DNA of 64,000 bases from Pycnopodia helianthoides. Lineage: Eukaryota > Echinodermata > Asteroidea > Forcipulatida > Asteriidae. Shown here in pieces: positions 48,241 to 60,600 of this stretch. The notes below the pieces were generated by a model. That model was not told the origin of the DNA. It did not search any database and worked only from the letters and a program-made list of their open reading frames with translations. The number at the start of each line of letters is the position of its first letter. Position 1 is the first letter of the stretch. The stretch spans positions 21,256,358-21,320,357 of the forward strand of contig CM063247.1 in assembly GCA_032158295.1 (NCBI GenBank), written 5' to 3'. The translations under genes were made by a program, and so were the position numbers.

Positions 48241-49101
48241 GTTTTTAATATGAATAAAACACTGTTTGTTTCTTTTCAATAAGTCGAGCCTCTAAATGTA
48301 ACTTGCAAAACACCATAACAAGTTCAAAGCTTCATGTACTTGATATTTAGCACGCCAAGTTAATTTGTTTTATTATGTGTATATACGAGCAATAAGCCAA
48401 TTATGTTCAACATGGTCAATAGCGATGAAAAAGAGTGCAGCAAGGGCCACTGCGGTCCAAAAGTCCCCATTATGTCATTTCATATGTCATTCCACCCGTG
48501 ACTGGCATCCTGCTATTTTTTTTTTTGTTTCGCAGAAGTTTGTTAAGTATATTTTACAAGCGGCTCTATGAAACTATAGGCACATCAGATCATTCAAATG
48601 ATGATGGTTCCTCATCACAGCACATCTTTCTTTTCATGACATTGACCATGTTGATAGCCCTAATTAATCATTTCTGTCCACATTTACAGGTTCGGAAATT
48701 TTGAAGCAGCAAAATAAAATTTAGTTTGACTAGTGCTAACTAAACATTGTAGCTTTTAATGAAGAGCGGTGTGTATTTTGTAATTAAAGTACCTGGCTGC
48801 CTATAAATGTTGTATTTTTGGTATACCCACCGCCCGAATTATTTCCAACTTCTTGCAGGATTCCATGGTTTTGACCGTTTATAGACCATGTATTTGTATA
48901 CCCTTAGTGACATTTTACATTAGGGCTTGTGTGGCAGGGAAGATACTGCACTGGTCAAAGGGAGTTCGCATTTGGTGTCATAATTCCCACATGACATCAA
49001 GAGTGATATAAATAACAGCTGAGCAAATTTTCAGATGTGTTCATATCAAAAGATGAAAAATCAAACAAAACAGACAGACTGAGTGCAATCTCCATAAAAC
49101 A
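48241..49101. other. MT4-MT5 spacer; no gene recognised
   Basis: No supported frame or motif. Confidence 0.4.
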
Positions 49102-49871
49102 TGTGGTTCTGAGAAGAGCCACTGTGGTTCTGAGAAGAGCCAGTGTGGTTCTGAGAAGAGCCAGTGTGGTTCTGAGAAGAGCCAATGTGGTTCTGAGGAA
49201 AAACAGTATGGTTCTGAGAAGAGCCAATGTGGTTCTGAGAAGAGCCAATGTGGTTCTGAGAAGAGCCAGTGTGGTTCTGAGAAGAGCCAGTTTGGTTCTG
49301 AGAAGAGCAGGGTTCTGGAGAGCCATGTGGTTCTGAGAAGAGCCAGTGTGGTTCTGAGAAGAGCCAGTGTGGTTCTAAGAAGAGCCAGTGTGGTTCTGAG
49401 AAGAGCCAGTGTGGTTCTGAGAAGAGCCAGTGTGGTTCTGAGAAGAGCCAGTGTGGTTCTGAGAAGAGCCAGTGTGGTTCTGAGAAGAGCCAGTGTGGTT
49501 CTGAGAAGAGCCAATGTGGTTCTGAGAAGAGCCAGTGTGGTTCTGAGAAGAGCCAGTGTGGTTCTGAGAAGAGCCAGTGTGGTTCTGAGAAGAGCCAGTG
49601 TGGTTCTGAGAAGAACCAGTGTGGTTCTGAGAAGAGCCAATGTGGTTCTGAGAAGAGCCAATGTGGTTCTGAGAAGAGCCAGTGTGGTTCTGAGAAGAAC
49701 CAGTTTGGTTCTGAGAAGAGCCAATGTGGTTCTGAGAAGAACCATTGTGGTTCTGAGAAGAGCCAGTGTGGTTCTGAGAAGAACCAGTTTGGTTCTGAGA
49801 AGAGCCACTGTGGTTCTGAGAAGAACCATTGTGGTTCTGAGAAGAACCAGTGTGGTTCTGAGAAGAGCCAG
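49102..49871. repeat. 21-bp minisatellite, about 36 units
   Basis: Units of TGTGGTTCTGAGAAGAGCCA plus G, with few variants. Both strands stay open for hundreds of codons only because the period is a multiple of three. The reverse complement of the unit (GGCTCTTCTCAGAACCACAC) matches the single-copy segment GCCAGTTCTTCTCAGAACC at 34885-34903. Confidence 0.9.
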
Positions 49872-50638
49872 TGTCATGACAAAAACTGTCCGCTGACAAA
49901 AAGTCCGCTGAGCTATGCGCAGTAGACCCCGGACACTATTTGGCATGTAATACGTGACAAATGGTGTCCGCCCAACAAATAGTGTCCGGGCGCGCGCCAT
50001 GCTGCTGCACGTTTGCATGCACATGGACAGTATTTGGCAGATTACGGACAGTATTTGGCAGAGATTACGGTCAGTTTTGGGGCATTTTGAGGCCGTAGAG
50101 GGGAGTTAGGAATATATCAAGCAGACGAACACTTAATCTTAGTATTTTACTTAAGTAAAAAGAGTGCAGGTTTAAAAAGTACGAATAATTGTGAAAGGGC
50201 TAAATGTTACGAATTATTAATAATCAAATACAACCAAGAAAGCGTTCAAGTAAATACAAGTCAAGTTAAAAAAATTGACGAACACTTAATCTCAAAAGTA
50301 TGTCAAGATTAGTATTTTACTTAAGTAATTAAAAAGTGCAGGTTAAAAAGTACGAATGGTGACAGTGCTAAATGATAAATAATACGAATATTTATAATCA
50401 AATACAAGCAGGAAAGCGTTAAATAAAATGTAAAACTAAAAGGTCAAAAATTATCTTATCTGGATACGACGTCTTAACAGCTGAGAACCAAGGCACGCAA
50501 TGCTGATGCACGCTAACCGCGGACACTATTTAGCAAGCTTCCGTAAACAATGTGACGTCATAGACGCATGACCATTCAGAACGCAATATGCTAATGAGCG
50601 GACACTTTTTGTCAGCGGACAGTTTTTGTCATGACACC
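49870..50638. repeat. Foldback element with about 40-bp terminal inverted repeats
   Basis: The left end GTGTCATGACAAAAACTGTC then CGCTGACAAAAAGTCCGCT is matched by the right end AGCGGACACTTTTTGTCAGC then GGACAGTTTTTGTCATGACAC, differing by a 2-base gap. The interior repeats GGACACTATTTGGC / GGACAGTATTTGGC motifs in both orientations. It separates the minisatellite from the repeat end at 50639. No transposase is visible. Confidence 0.85.
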
Positions 50639-50690
50639 GGTGTGGTCTCGACGTTTTGGTCAGTATACTCTGCTCGTTTTCAGGAGATTG
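50639..50690 (-). repeat. Retroelement-end-like repeat, continued
   Basis: In reverse it reads GAAAACGAGCAGAGTATACT then GACCAAAACGTCGAGACCAC, the same repeat as 34796-35066. It was presumably contiguous with the 21-bp array before the foldback element arrived. Confidence 0.6.
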
Positions 50691-51168
50691 CTTGCCAAGT
50701 TGTTTAAAGGGAATGAACCTTCGAAATCCCTGCCATAACATCAAGTAAAACTACATTCTATTGTTTGTTAGTGGCACAGCTTTCTAAAGGGGGGGGGGGC
50801 TACTTTTGCAAGTGTGTACTGAATACAATATTGGCTCACCTGTTTAGATTAATGACACATGTTGCATCGATTAAAATTTCATTTTGCTGGCACACATCTG
50901 TTAACCGTGTACACAACAGTGTTATTGTGCTGTCATAATTTGTATTGATTTTCCGTTATTTTTTATTATGTCCGATTCCCGGTGATAGTCTTTTATGGGA
51001 AAATACGTGGCAATCCTTGATGGTGGTATTTACAGGCAATTAAATTTGATAATAGGCAGTTGAATATTTATGTGTGAACTCCAAACCACGAAGTAGTAAT
51101 TATTATGGGCGTTGCGTTGAACAATCTTCTTGACAAAAACACACAACACACACACAACACACACAAGA
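50691..51168. other. MT5 upstream region
   Basis: A G run near 50790-50800 and a (CA)-rich stretch just before the ATG. No clear promoter motif. Confidence 0.4.
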
Positions 51169-51381
51169 ATGGCGTTCTCCGTTTTTAAGGAAAACGAAAC
51201 CGCGACTGAGTTTACCAGTCGGGTCACCGAGCAGCTTGTAGGTGGCATAGCAGGAATTGGGATAGCCATGGGTATGGAGACGGGACTGTTCGATGTGATG
51301 ATCACCATGGGTGAGAACAGGAAAACCAGCCAGGACATTGCGGACTTGGCCGACATGAAAGAAAGGTAAAAACAGGTACCC

Positions 51382-51557
51382 AATGGACCTTATGCATTGA
51401 CGTCATCACGCCGCCATCTTAGAGGTAAAACGATGACGAAACAATGGAAAACGCACATATTGTACGCGCGACGCAGAGGATGAGCCAATGAGCAATCTTC
51501 TTTTGACCTCTAGCCGAGGGCGCCCCACTCAAATGACGTCATGTGCATAAGGTCTAT
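51382..51557. repeat. Small MITE in MT5 intron 1
   Basis: ATGGACCTTATGCATTGACG then TCAT at the left; ATGACGTCATGTGCATAAGG then TCTAT at the right. It contains a reversed AAGATGGCGG motif. Confidence 0.75.
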
Positions 51558-51721
51558 AAAGTATAATGCAACTAACTTTGATTTGAATTAATTTATAGTT
51601 GTTTGTTTGTATTCTTAACATAAAACGAACAAAAAATAATATGAACACTAATCTGGTGTGATCATTTTTTTGTATATAATTCAACCCAAACTGATTGATT
51701 TTCTTCACAAAATCATCTTCA

Positions 51722-51903
51722 GGGCCCAATTTCATAGAGCTGCTTATGCACAAAACGTAGCTAAGCACGACAAGATTATGCCTACCAGAATAAGGTTACC
51801 GGCCAAACTACCATGTCACATGTACAATTTGTGACTGGTATCCTGCTCATTCCTGCTTAGCGGACAAATGTTAAGCAGTATTTTCTGCTTAAGCAGCTCT
51901 ATT
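51722..51903. repeat. MITE family A in MT5 intron 1, right end clipped
   Basis: Starts GGGCCCAATTTCATAGAGCT; the right end stops after AAGCAGCTCTA. Confidence 0.85.
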
Positions 51904-53525
51904 TGAGTGTTGAATGTTAATCCATTCAAAATGTTTATCCGAAGGTATTTTTGGTTGCCAGTAGGCCCCATCACCCCTTTTTTCAAAAAAGAATGGCGTT
52001 CAGTCACAACATAAAATAAACGTGCAGGGAAAGAGTATTTTATGATGTGTTATACCGGGAATTACGTTCACCGATTGCAAACACACAACATAGTCGTTAG
52101 AAAATTAAAACATAATTTGGTAATAGTACCTGCAAATAAAATATTGTATTCGTTTTGTTATTTTATTGTTTATTCTGATGCAAAGGCTTCCCGTTAACCA
52201 TGGGTGAACATGAGACTGTTTATTGTATTTTATTTCAATAAATCTATCATCTAACATATTTCTCAACATTGTATTTTGACAGGTATGTCAGGGAGTGGTT
52301 GGGATGTATGGCCACCGCAAACATCGTCAACTTTGACCCGGAAGAAGGGAAATTCTGGCTTCCGGCCCACCGCTCAAACATCAGGGAGTCAAAAGGTCTG
52401 GTGATGACGTTACCCGTTCTTTACGGTGGATTCTTCAAAGTTGCAGAATGCTTCAGAAAGGATGGGCCAGCAGGTGAAGACAAATTTTGTTCGTGAGTTT
52501 AAACAGTTATTTGGGGCATATTGTGGGTATCAGTTAGATGTGGGCCCACTGGGCACCAGAGCTTAATCTTTGTGGCGCTGCAATTCACCACAGCAATTTA
52601 TATGCGTTTTATTTCAAAGAAAGATTGTATTAGCCGAAATCGCGGTAAGCAGTGCCATGATTGGTCCCAGTAGATCTTGCCACAATGTACACCGGCCGCG
52701 ATTCTAACTGTGTGTATTCTTTTCTTTTATGAAGGGGTTCCATTTGAAAAGTATTACAAGCTGGACGACCTAATTTATTTGACGCAAGGACGTTTCTGCC
52801 AGGATCAGCTTGTTCAAGAATTCCTTCCCTCTATGCCTCAGATTCACAGCAATCTAGGTGAGTAACGAAATAGTTGAACTGCTATTTGTGGAAATACTTT
52901 GTTATTACATCCATCTAACGATAGCTTTTAAAACTTGCCCTTTTTTCAAGAAACTGGAATTCAAGTGCTGGATCTCGGGTGCGGGGAAGGTACAGCCGCC
53001 ATCACAATGGCCCCGACACTTTTCCAAGAGTCGGTTTTACGGCCTGGACGTATCCCCACCCGCCCTCGGCAAGGCGCGCGACACAGCGGCCGAGATGGGT
53101 CTCTCCAATGTCGAGTTCATCACTGCCGATGTCACACTCATGCCCCCCGACTGGACGGACAAGTTCGACTACCTCTTCATGCGTTTCGTCCTCCATGACC
53201 TCTCGTACCCCACGAGGCTCTCCAAGAGATGCAACGGGTGCTCAAGCCCGGGGGTACCCTCTCGGTCATTGAAATCAATGCGTATTCAAATCTGGGCGAT
53301 AATTTAAAGAGACAAGATAGGACGTCCATCGTCCTCGCATATTCGTACAGTTTGGTGACCTGTCTGCCGATTTCACTCTGTCCGGGAGACGGGGCAGGCT
53401 TGGGTGGATTGTGGGGCAGGGAGGAGGCGCAAAAAGCGCTGGAACTGGCCAATTTCCACGTAGTGTCTGTTACTGAAGCATTCAACGACGGGGTGCACCT
53501 GATGTGCGTGAAACCTATGGCATAG

Positions 53526-54667
53526 CTTAAGGGGGGGGGGGGGCGGCTGTCGGACATTTCGGTCAATCTTTTGCGTTTTTCTTTGACAGAAAGTAAGAAT
53601 TGTGCCTACAATTTATCGACATATCATTCCTGAAGGCTGCTTGATGAATTGAACAAATCAGACTGATGACCAGAGAGAACATTAAAGGAACTCCGAGGCC
53701 GGTGAAATAATATTGAACTATAATTTACTGAACTACCGTTTAGAGAATGTTCTGCAAGTTAAAAACGCAATAATTGAATGACTTCATAATATGTTTACAA
53801 ATAAATTGGTATTTGGAAAAAGCAGGTGTACGTGTGTTTCAATCATTTCGAACACACCATACAACCATACCTTCATGATATACAACCGGCCAACTTCATT
53901 GATGGTCAATGACTAAGTTGTTGATTTGTGAGTGCCAAAATACAGCCAACTGGATCTAAGCATTAGTAATGTGGTACTCTTCTACCATGTGTACTTGACC
54001 GAGGCCAGTGAGCGAGTGTCAGTCCCAAGAGCATCGACCCAATTTCTTAGATTTTTGTGTTTTATCTCACTCCGGCGGGCTGTGCATGAATCAACCGGTG
54101 TGTGTCTCCCCCATACGGTAAATGAATATGGGCTGAAGAAAGTTGATTCAAAAGAGGGCGTTATCAGACGAAATTTCTACACAGTTGACGTGAGGGGGGG
54201 GGGGGGGGAGGTGGAGGGGATCAAACTTCTTCTGATATGCCACTGGTCACCACATGATTATCCGGCTGCTGCAATATCATAACAGGCTGAACGTATAGTA
54301 ATTTTCAGTGGGTGGGGTGGGTAGCAATCATTCTTCCTGCTCCTACCGCAATATTGTTAAAAGTGACTCTTTTCAGTTCCAACATCTCCGGGCAGTGCCT
54401 TCCCGTCCCGTGCAGCAAGGGCATCGTCTGGAGGGGCGGGGAGGGACTGGCAAGGGCAGGCCCTTACGTTTTAGAGTTGGAAGGGGACCACAGCATATCA
54501 CACACTTTATTTTGATGGTCCATAACGAAACATTTTAAATAGTATATCTAAACGGTATAGATTGCTAAAGAACTTGCATTCGGGAATTCCAATGAGTATT
54601 CCGAACAGAATCGGGTCATTATCCAAGATCAACAGCGCCCTCATTTGACTCGGTAAACATCTCTAAT
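53526..54667. other. MT5-VPS33B spacer
   Basis: G runs near 53532-53543 and 54194-54207; no gene recognised. The last part should hold the VPS33B promoter; no TATA box is evident. Confidence 0.45.
53800..53805 (+). promoter_or_regulatory. Candidate poly(A) signal of MT5
   Basis: AATAAA 275 nt past the stop codon. Confidence 0.4.
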
Positions 54668-54678
54668 AAGATGGCGGC
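54668..54678 (+). promoter_or_regulatory. YY1-type motif over the VPS33B start codon
   Basis: AAGATGGCGGC is the classical YY1 core overlapping an initiator ATG, frequent in TATA-less housekeeping promoters of animals. Binding is inferred from the motif only. Confidence 0.5.
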
Positions 54679-57600
54679 CACCATAAAGTCTCCGGATTTC
54701 TCCGTGTTGAAACAACTCTCTAAAGAACATTTGGTTCATCTTTTGGAATCTGTAAGTATTACGACAAATTGATTAAGCTACACTTGTTTGAGGTGAGCTT
54801 CATAGATACAAATGGTGCTCGAATTTGGTTTATGTTGTCCGTTTATTGCTATTTGCCCAGTTTTCGGACAATTCAGTCGTCGTTTGCTGTGACCGTGTAC
54901 AGTGTTGTGCTTGTGGGCGTGGTCTGTGCATCCCTGCCCGCGGGTCGTGATGTGCTTGCGGCGCACACAGTGTGCATCTTGAAAAACTAGTACTACTAGT
55001 AGTCATTAAAAAAATATATTAAAAAACACGTTTGCAATGCCTTCCCCATTCAAATACAATTTTTGTGTCAAGCAGTCAGTGGTTGACTCTTTTTTTCTCT
55101 TTTTTTTTATTTGTATTTTACTATAAATTCTATTTATACTAATTTTAATTACTGTTAATTTAAATTATTATTGGGACTCGGGAGGCAACTGTTTGGGAAA
55201 CTTTGTCAGACTCGGAGCATAGAACAAGGTAGTTGCGATATCGTAACCCTCCATCCTCCTGACGGTCGGAGACCGGAGGGTTACGAGTCATGCAGTGCAA
55301 AAAAGTGGCGAAATTGCAATTTCTACTATTTTGGTCAGACTAGTCACCAGATTTGCCCAATTTTTTACCACTTTCAAAAAACAACACACATTCTAAAAAC
55401 ATGGATGTGATCATCAATGTGTCATGAATCCATTCGTACATTACTCAAAACATCATTGAGAAAATATTTAAAGAAAAAACGAACAAAAACTTACCAGAAA
55501 CTGACCGACATGTCCATGGACCGCACTTCCCCTAAATCAACCAATCAGCGTAAACCAAACCGTTGTGTAGGCGAGGCGATCGTCTGTGTGCGACTGTGCG
55601 TGCACGCAGTTAATGTATTTAAGGATTTGCACCATCTGCAGTTTGCGCTGTCTATTTTGGTGTTAATGAGTTACCATAGCATAAGCCAGAGGGGTGTCTG
55701 GTTGTCTTCGGACACCCTGTTTTATATTTGGACACGCTGTTTTTTCTGTCATTTACATGTATTGTAAGTGAACAATTTGGACACCCAATTTCTAAGTTTT
55801 CAGCAAATTTTGACACCATTTACAAAATCAAGGCTAAAACTATGTACACCGACCATAGAGTCAGTGGATGTGTTTTTTTCAGACTGATTCAGAAGGGGTC
55901 TCTAGCCCAAGACACTATGATGCTTTGAGAGACACTTTCTCATAAGATGGTCATATTTTCCATTCGCCCCTCGTTCCTTGCAGATTCCTGAGACGAAGGA
56001 TCTAGTAATAGACCCTGACTTAATGAGACCCTTAGACAGGATAGCGGGAGCTCAGCTGCTAAAGGTAAATAATATTCTCCTAAATTGCTCATCATTATCA
56101 TTGATCTCCTTTGATCTCCAAAAATTGTTTACAAAAAAATAAAAGTTTATTAGTAAAGACCAGGGCCCATTTTCATAAACCTGCTATAAGCACCAAAAGC
56201 AGCAAAGCACAGAAAATTGTTTCGTACTGAGATATGGTTACCAGTCAAATTACCATGACACAAGTAGGCCTACTGTCTGTGAATGGTTTCCTGCTTAAAA
56301 AAGGATTAACTCACCTTCCTTCTATAATTGTCTGAATAAATAGAGGCATGGTGTGGACAAGATATTCAAGCTGGAGAGCAACAAGTTGGAGGTCAGCGGA
56401 GACTCGTAAGTCAAACTGCTTCTCAGATTTTGTTATTGTGGCCTGTCGTGGCCGAGCGATTTAGTGCATCGGACTCGGGTTCTGGTAGCCTTTTGTCAAG
56501 GCCTTTGTGTCTTGGAGCTGCGATCCCAAGCGACTGAAATGGGAGACCACGCCATGAGTGGCGAAGCCATGAAGGCCTTTTCCAACTCGTTTGCGGTTTC
56601 TTATGTGTTTCTTTATAATCTCGACTTTTGCTACCCTAAAACGGTAGCAAAAGTCCAAACCAATCAGAAGTGCATAAAGCACGTTTCATACTTCATGAAT
56701 AATTAATTACAAAAACCGCAAACAAGTTGGAAAAGGCCCTCATGGCTTCGCCACTCGGCTCCCGCGCATGGTCTCTTGTTCCAGTCGCTCCACTGTTTAC
56801 AAAGCTGTCCAAGCCACGATGGCCTTGACAAAAGGCTAGGGTTCTGGTGGCTGAGTCGTCAGGATGTGGGTTCGAATCCTGGTCATGACACTTTTGTCAT
56901 TGAGCAAGGCACTTAAAAACTATAAATTGCTTCTCTTCACCCAGGGGTAAATGGTTATCTGCGAGGGCAGAGATGATACTCGTGATTGATTTAGCTCAAT
57001 GCGCTCTTTGGCAGCACAGGCCGTATACTCCTGAGGGTGTTGAGATGGTTTGAGGAATGAAATCAATGGCCCAGTAATAATGTATGAGTGCCATGAGCAT
57101 CACTGAGTGACTGAGTGCTATATATAAGAAGCCATTATTATTACTTCATGGAGATGTTACATTTAAGAGTAAACTTCAAACTTATCTCTTTCCTAAATAG
57201 TAGATTTAAGTTTTGTTCTAGCTTGTTTTAATTTATTCTTGTCTTTTGTTATGCGCTTTGATAATGTTTTGGAAAAGCACAGTATAAATGCCTGTTATTA
57301 TTCTTATTAGTAGATGATTAGTTATTGAGACAGTTAAGACAAATGAGTTCTTGTCGGAACCGGTCATTATCTCATGTTTTCAGGAGCTATGTACAAACAA
57401 TTTGCACGTTACAAATATTCCATGCAGTTACAAATATTCCATGTGTGCACTTTGTATTTTTGTGCGTTGCACTTTTCTTTTGTCTTTTTAAGTGCCGGCA
57501 TGTTAATCCCGCTCTAGTCAAATTTTCTTTGTTCAAGCCAAAATCATTTGAAACTTACCCGGTCAGTTTCCCTTGTGGTTTATTATTTGTTTTAAAACTT

Positions 57601-60600
57601 CAGCATCTGTCAAAATGTATAGGGTGAACAATATTTTGGGGTCGTCCACCAAAAAACTGGGCATTACATCAATCAATCAATCAATCAGAAGTCAATTATC
57701 AAGTGCCAGAATTAAAAAGTTTGCTCTAAGGTGCTGAGGCACAATAGAACGGATAGCTTTGAGGAGTGTCTTGAATGGGGTGAGTGAGCCGGCATCGCTG
57801 GTATTTGCAGGAAACTTATTCCACATTTTTGGGGCCATACACTGAGAATGATTTCTCTGCAACAGTTGAATAGCGAGCTCTTGGCTCAAAACAAAAAGGG
57901 AACAAGCTTAATTTGTCTAGGAGAAAAACCTGCCAGATTGGAATCATTTAAAGGTCAATAACTATTAGTTGCATTTGAGCTAAAGGTCCCTTTTAGCCGT
58001 CGACATTTCAATACAGCTTTTTCTTTATTTATAGTTCCTTTTTTTCTCCCACTTTCTGTTTCTATTTGCAATAGGCGTATGTACTTGGTTAGACCCAGTG
58101 TTGATAACATCAGGAATATATCAAGTAAGTTGTGACCTTCCTCGTTCATCAAAACAAACACGTAGATTCAAACTGGGAGCGTTTCAAGGGAGGGTCATAG
58201 ATTGGTAAATTCTCCAAAAAATGTATGACCTTTAAAACTTACATGTACTTGGCGAGAAGTACTGCAACTGTTGATAGTGTAAAACAGAAAGGAGTTCCTT
58301 TGAAGGAATTGGTTTGGATAATTGTTCACCCCAAAACATTTCAATCTGAAAAACGCTTCTGCATGAAATGTTACTCAGATTGTGTATTCCGATTACGGAT
58401 TATTTAATTCTTGCATGGCCATAACCGCTCCAGATATTCGGCGATATCTCAGAAACGCTACCACCATTTGAAAAGAAATTTTCAGGATCGAATGGTTCTA
58501 AAAACCAAAGGTATACTTTGCCATTAAAGCATATCAGAGGGAAATATCTCTCATGGCATTCTGGTAAAAAATATAAATTCATAACAGTGTATCTTGCAGA
58601 CTGAAAATTATTTTTTGGGGATCATGTACATGTACAGCCATAGAGCAAAGACTTGCTCTATGATACAATAAGCATGTACATTTACAATAATATACCGTTA
58701 CTTGGGGGTGGATTTGATGAAAATTCAATTTACATATTTTTTTCCAGATCAAATAAAAAGTGACAAGGAGAGCTTCAAAAAAAAGAAGTACAAGATTTTA
58801 TTTGTGCCGAGGAAGGTGAGCCAAACAATAAAGTATTATATAACATGGCACACACGGATCCTTGTCATTTGATTGGTGGAACACGCATCACGTTTAGTCC
58901 TGTATTTTGCCATCTATACTGTGGCGACTCTTCATCCATAATTTAATATAGGAGTTTTATATGGATAATTATAGGATGCTTCGGACACTCTGCAGCATTA
59001 TTTCCAAAAATAACCAATCTCTGCCCATTAGTCCAAATGAGGTAAGGTGGTGTCACGACGGACAAGGTTGGTGTCGACATGGAGTAGTCCACATTATTTT
59101 AAAAGTTTTTTTTTTAAATAGAATTTTCAGAGTGTGAGGTGGATGAGTTTCTCTGTCTATTTTGTGTTTATTGTGAAACAAATTTAAATGACAAGGATCT
59201 AAAGATATGGGGTAAACTGGGGTAAAAACGCCCATGGGGTAAAAACGCCCACTTGACTTGTTTCCATTGCTAGTAAAAAAAGACACATAGAATTACTAAA
59301 TGAAATATATTTCTAATAGGTACTATGCATGGCAAAAAACATGAAAAGAATAATTAAACTCATTAACATATTTTAAGGGTGCATAGGTGCTGTTAAAAAA
59401 AATTCGGAAAAAAAAGTTTTGAAAAATGACTGTCGAAGGTTTAACGTATTTCACTTAAAACAAAATAAAAACAGCACATTGTTTTATTTTTTTATTATTC
59501 TTTAGTTGATATTTGTTAAGATGGGTTAATTACACAATAATAAATGATCAAAATATTAAAAACAATTTTAATATTTGCTTAACATTGTTTTGTAAGTGGG
59601 CGTTTTTACCCCAGGATAAATCAAGTACCTCGGGGTAAAAACGCCCAGTAGCATCCTTAACATCGAACTCCATTAAAGCCTCATTAATCTTCAAAAAAAC
59701 CTCAATATTAGTAACTAACAGCCATATTTTAAATTTATATTCACTATTAGAAGCCTATTATATATAAAACTGTGTATTTCTTATATTTTTTTATTCAGGT
59801 TTGATCAATTAGGTTAAGGTTCAATTAAAATTTGCAAAGTTTATTGTGACGTATTTGATTTTTTTCACAAATAACTTTCCTCCATGCTAAGTACCACTGC
59901 AAACGGCATTAAAAGATTATGTTGAATGATTGGGCCTAAATATTATAACTTCATGAATAGGACTATTTCTGCCATGATTTCACAGGGCATTAAGGCACTA
60001 GGTAACAACAGAGAAACTGTTCGCCTGAGGAGGGAGAAACTGTGGATAAAGTGCATCCAGATCATTCAACCCCATTGGTCTGAACATCCAAAAAGAAACG
60101 GCTAATAACCTTTTGTCTTGGCCTTCTCCTTATCCCCACAGATATACACATTTTTAGTCTGCCTCATTAACTAACTAACCCCCTTCTCACCTTTGGTATT
60201 GTGTTTTGTGTTTCCAACCTCTTGTGGTCATACCAGCTCCTTCCCTCTACCCCCCCCCCCCTTGTCACCCTCTTCGTTGTTCATCTCTTGGTGTCATGTG
60301 TGCTCTCATCTCTTTCCAATTGACTGTTTCTGTTACACCAGTAGGCCTATTCCTGTTTATCTGTGTTGTGTAGTCAATAGTCATCCCACTGCGGTCATGT
60401 GACAAAATCTCTCTCTTACCGTCAATGTACATTCGCGAGCTTAAATGCACATCTTACTTGCTAAGCTAGGTGTGATGTCACACTAAAAATCACTGTGGTA
60501 TTACTGACAACTCATCTTAAGATGAATCTTAGTGCTTTGTGAAATCAGCACCAGGAGCTTCTGGGATGATTTCCTCAGACCAATGAAGCCTTGCTGGAGT

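Larger units (their letters stand above)
51169..53525 (+). pseudogene. MT5: Rv2258c-like methyltransferase with two indels in exon 4
   Basis: Exons 51169-51365, 52283-52473, 52735-52857 and 52951-53525; the first three join in frame (phases 2, 1, 1). Exon 4 starts with VLDLGCGEG (residues 176-184), the only copy with the classical glycine-rich loop. At 53011-53014 there is one C too many compared with MT4 (GCCCCGACAC against GCCAGACAC). The unshifted frame then hits TGA at 53196-53198. One base is missing near 53211 (CCCACGAGG against CCCGACAAGG), which restores the original frame to a normal C-terminus. Total length thus equals an intact 361-aa gene. Both indels touch runs of C, so sequence error is a serious alternative to pseudogenisation. 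Otherwise it resembles MT4, including the wHTH-like TSQDIADLADMKERYVREWL. Confidence 0.7.

Noticed and set aside
49041..50024. Long repetitive open frames on both strands (up to 327 codons)
   Set aside because: They follow from a 21-bp tandem repeat whose period is a multiple of three; several frames on both strands are open and no gene context exists.
52858..53307. Separate 149-codon gene
   Set aside because: It is MT5 exon 4 read in the frame shifted by the extra C at 53011-53014.
59980..60105. Possible transposase or THAP-like fragment inside the 1.87-kb element
   Set aside because: A short readable stretch (RETVRLRREKLWIKC) without the Cys/His pattern needed.
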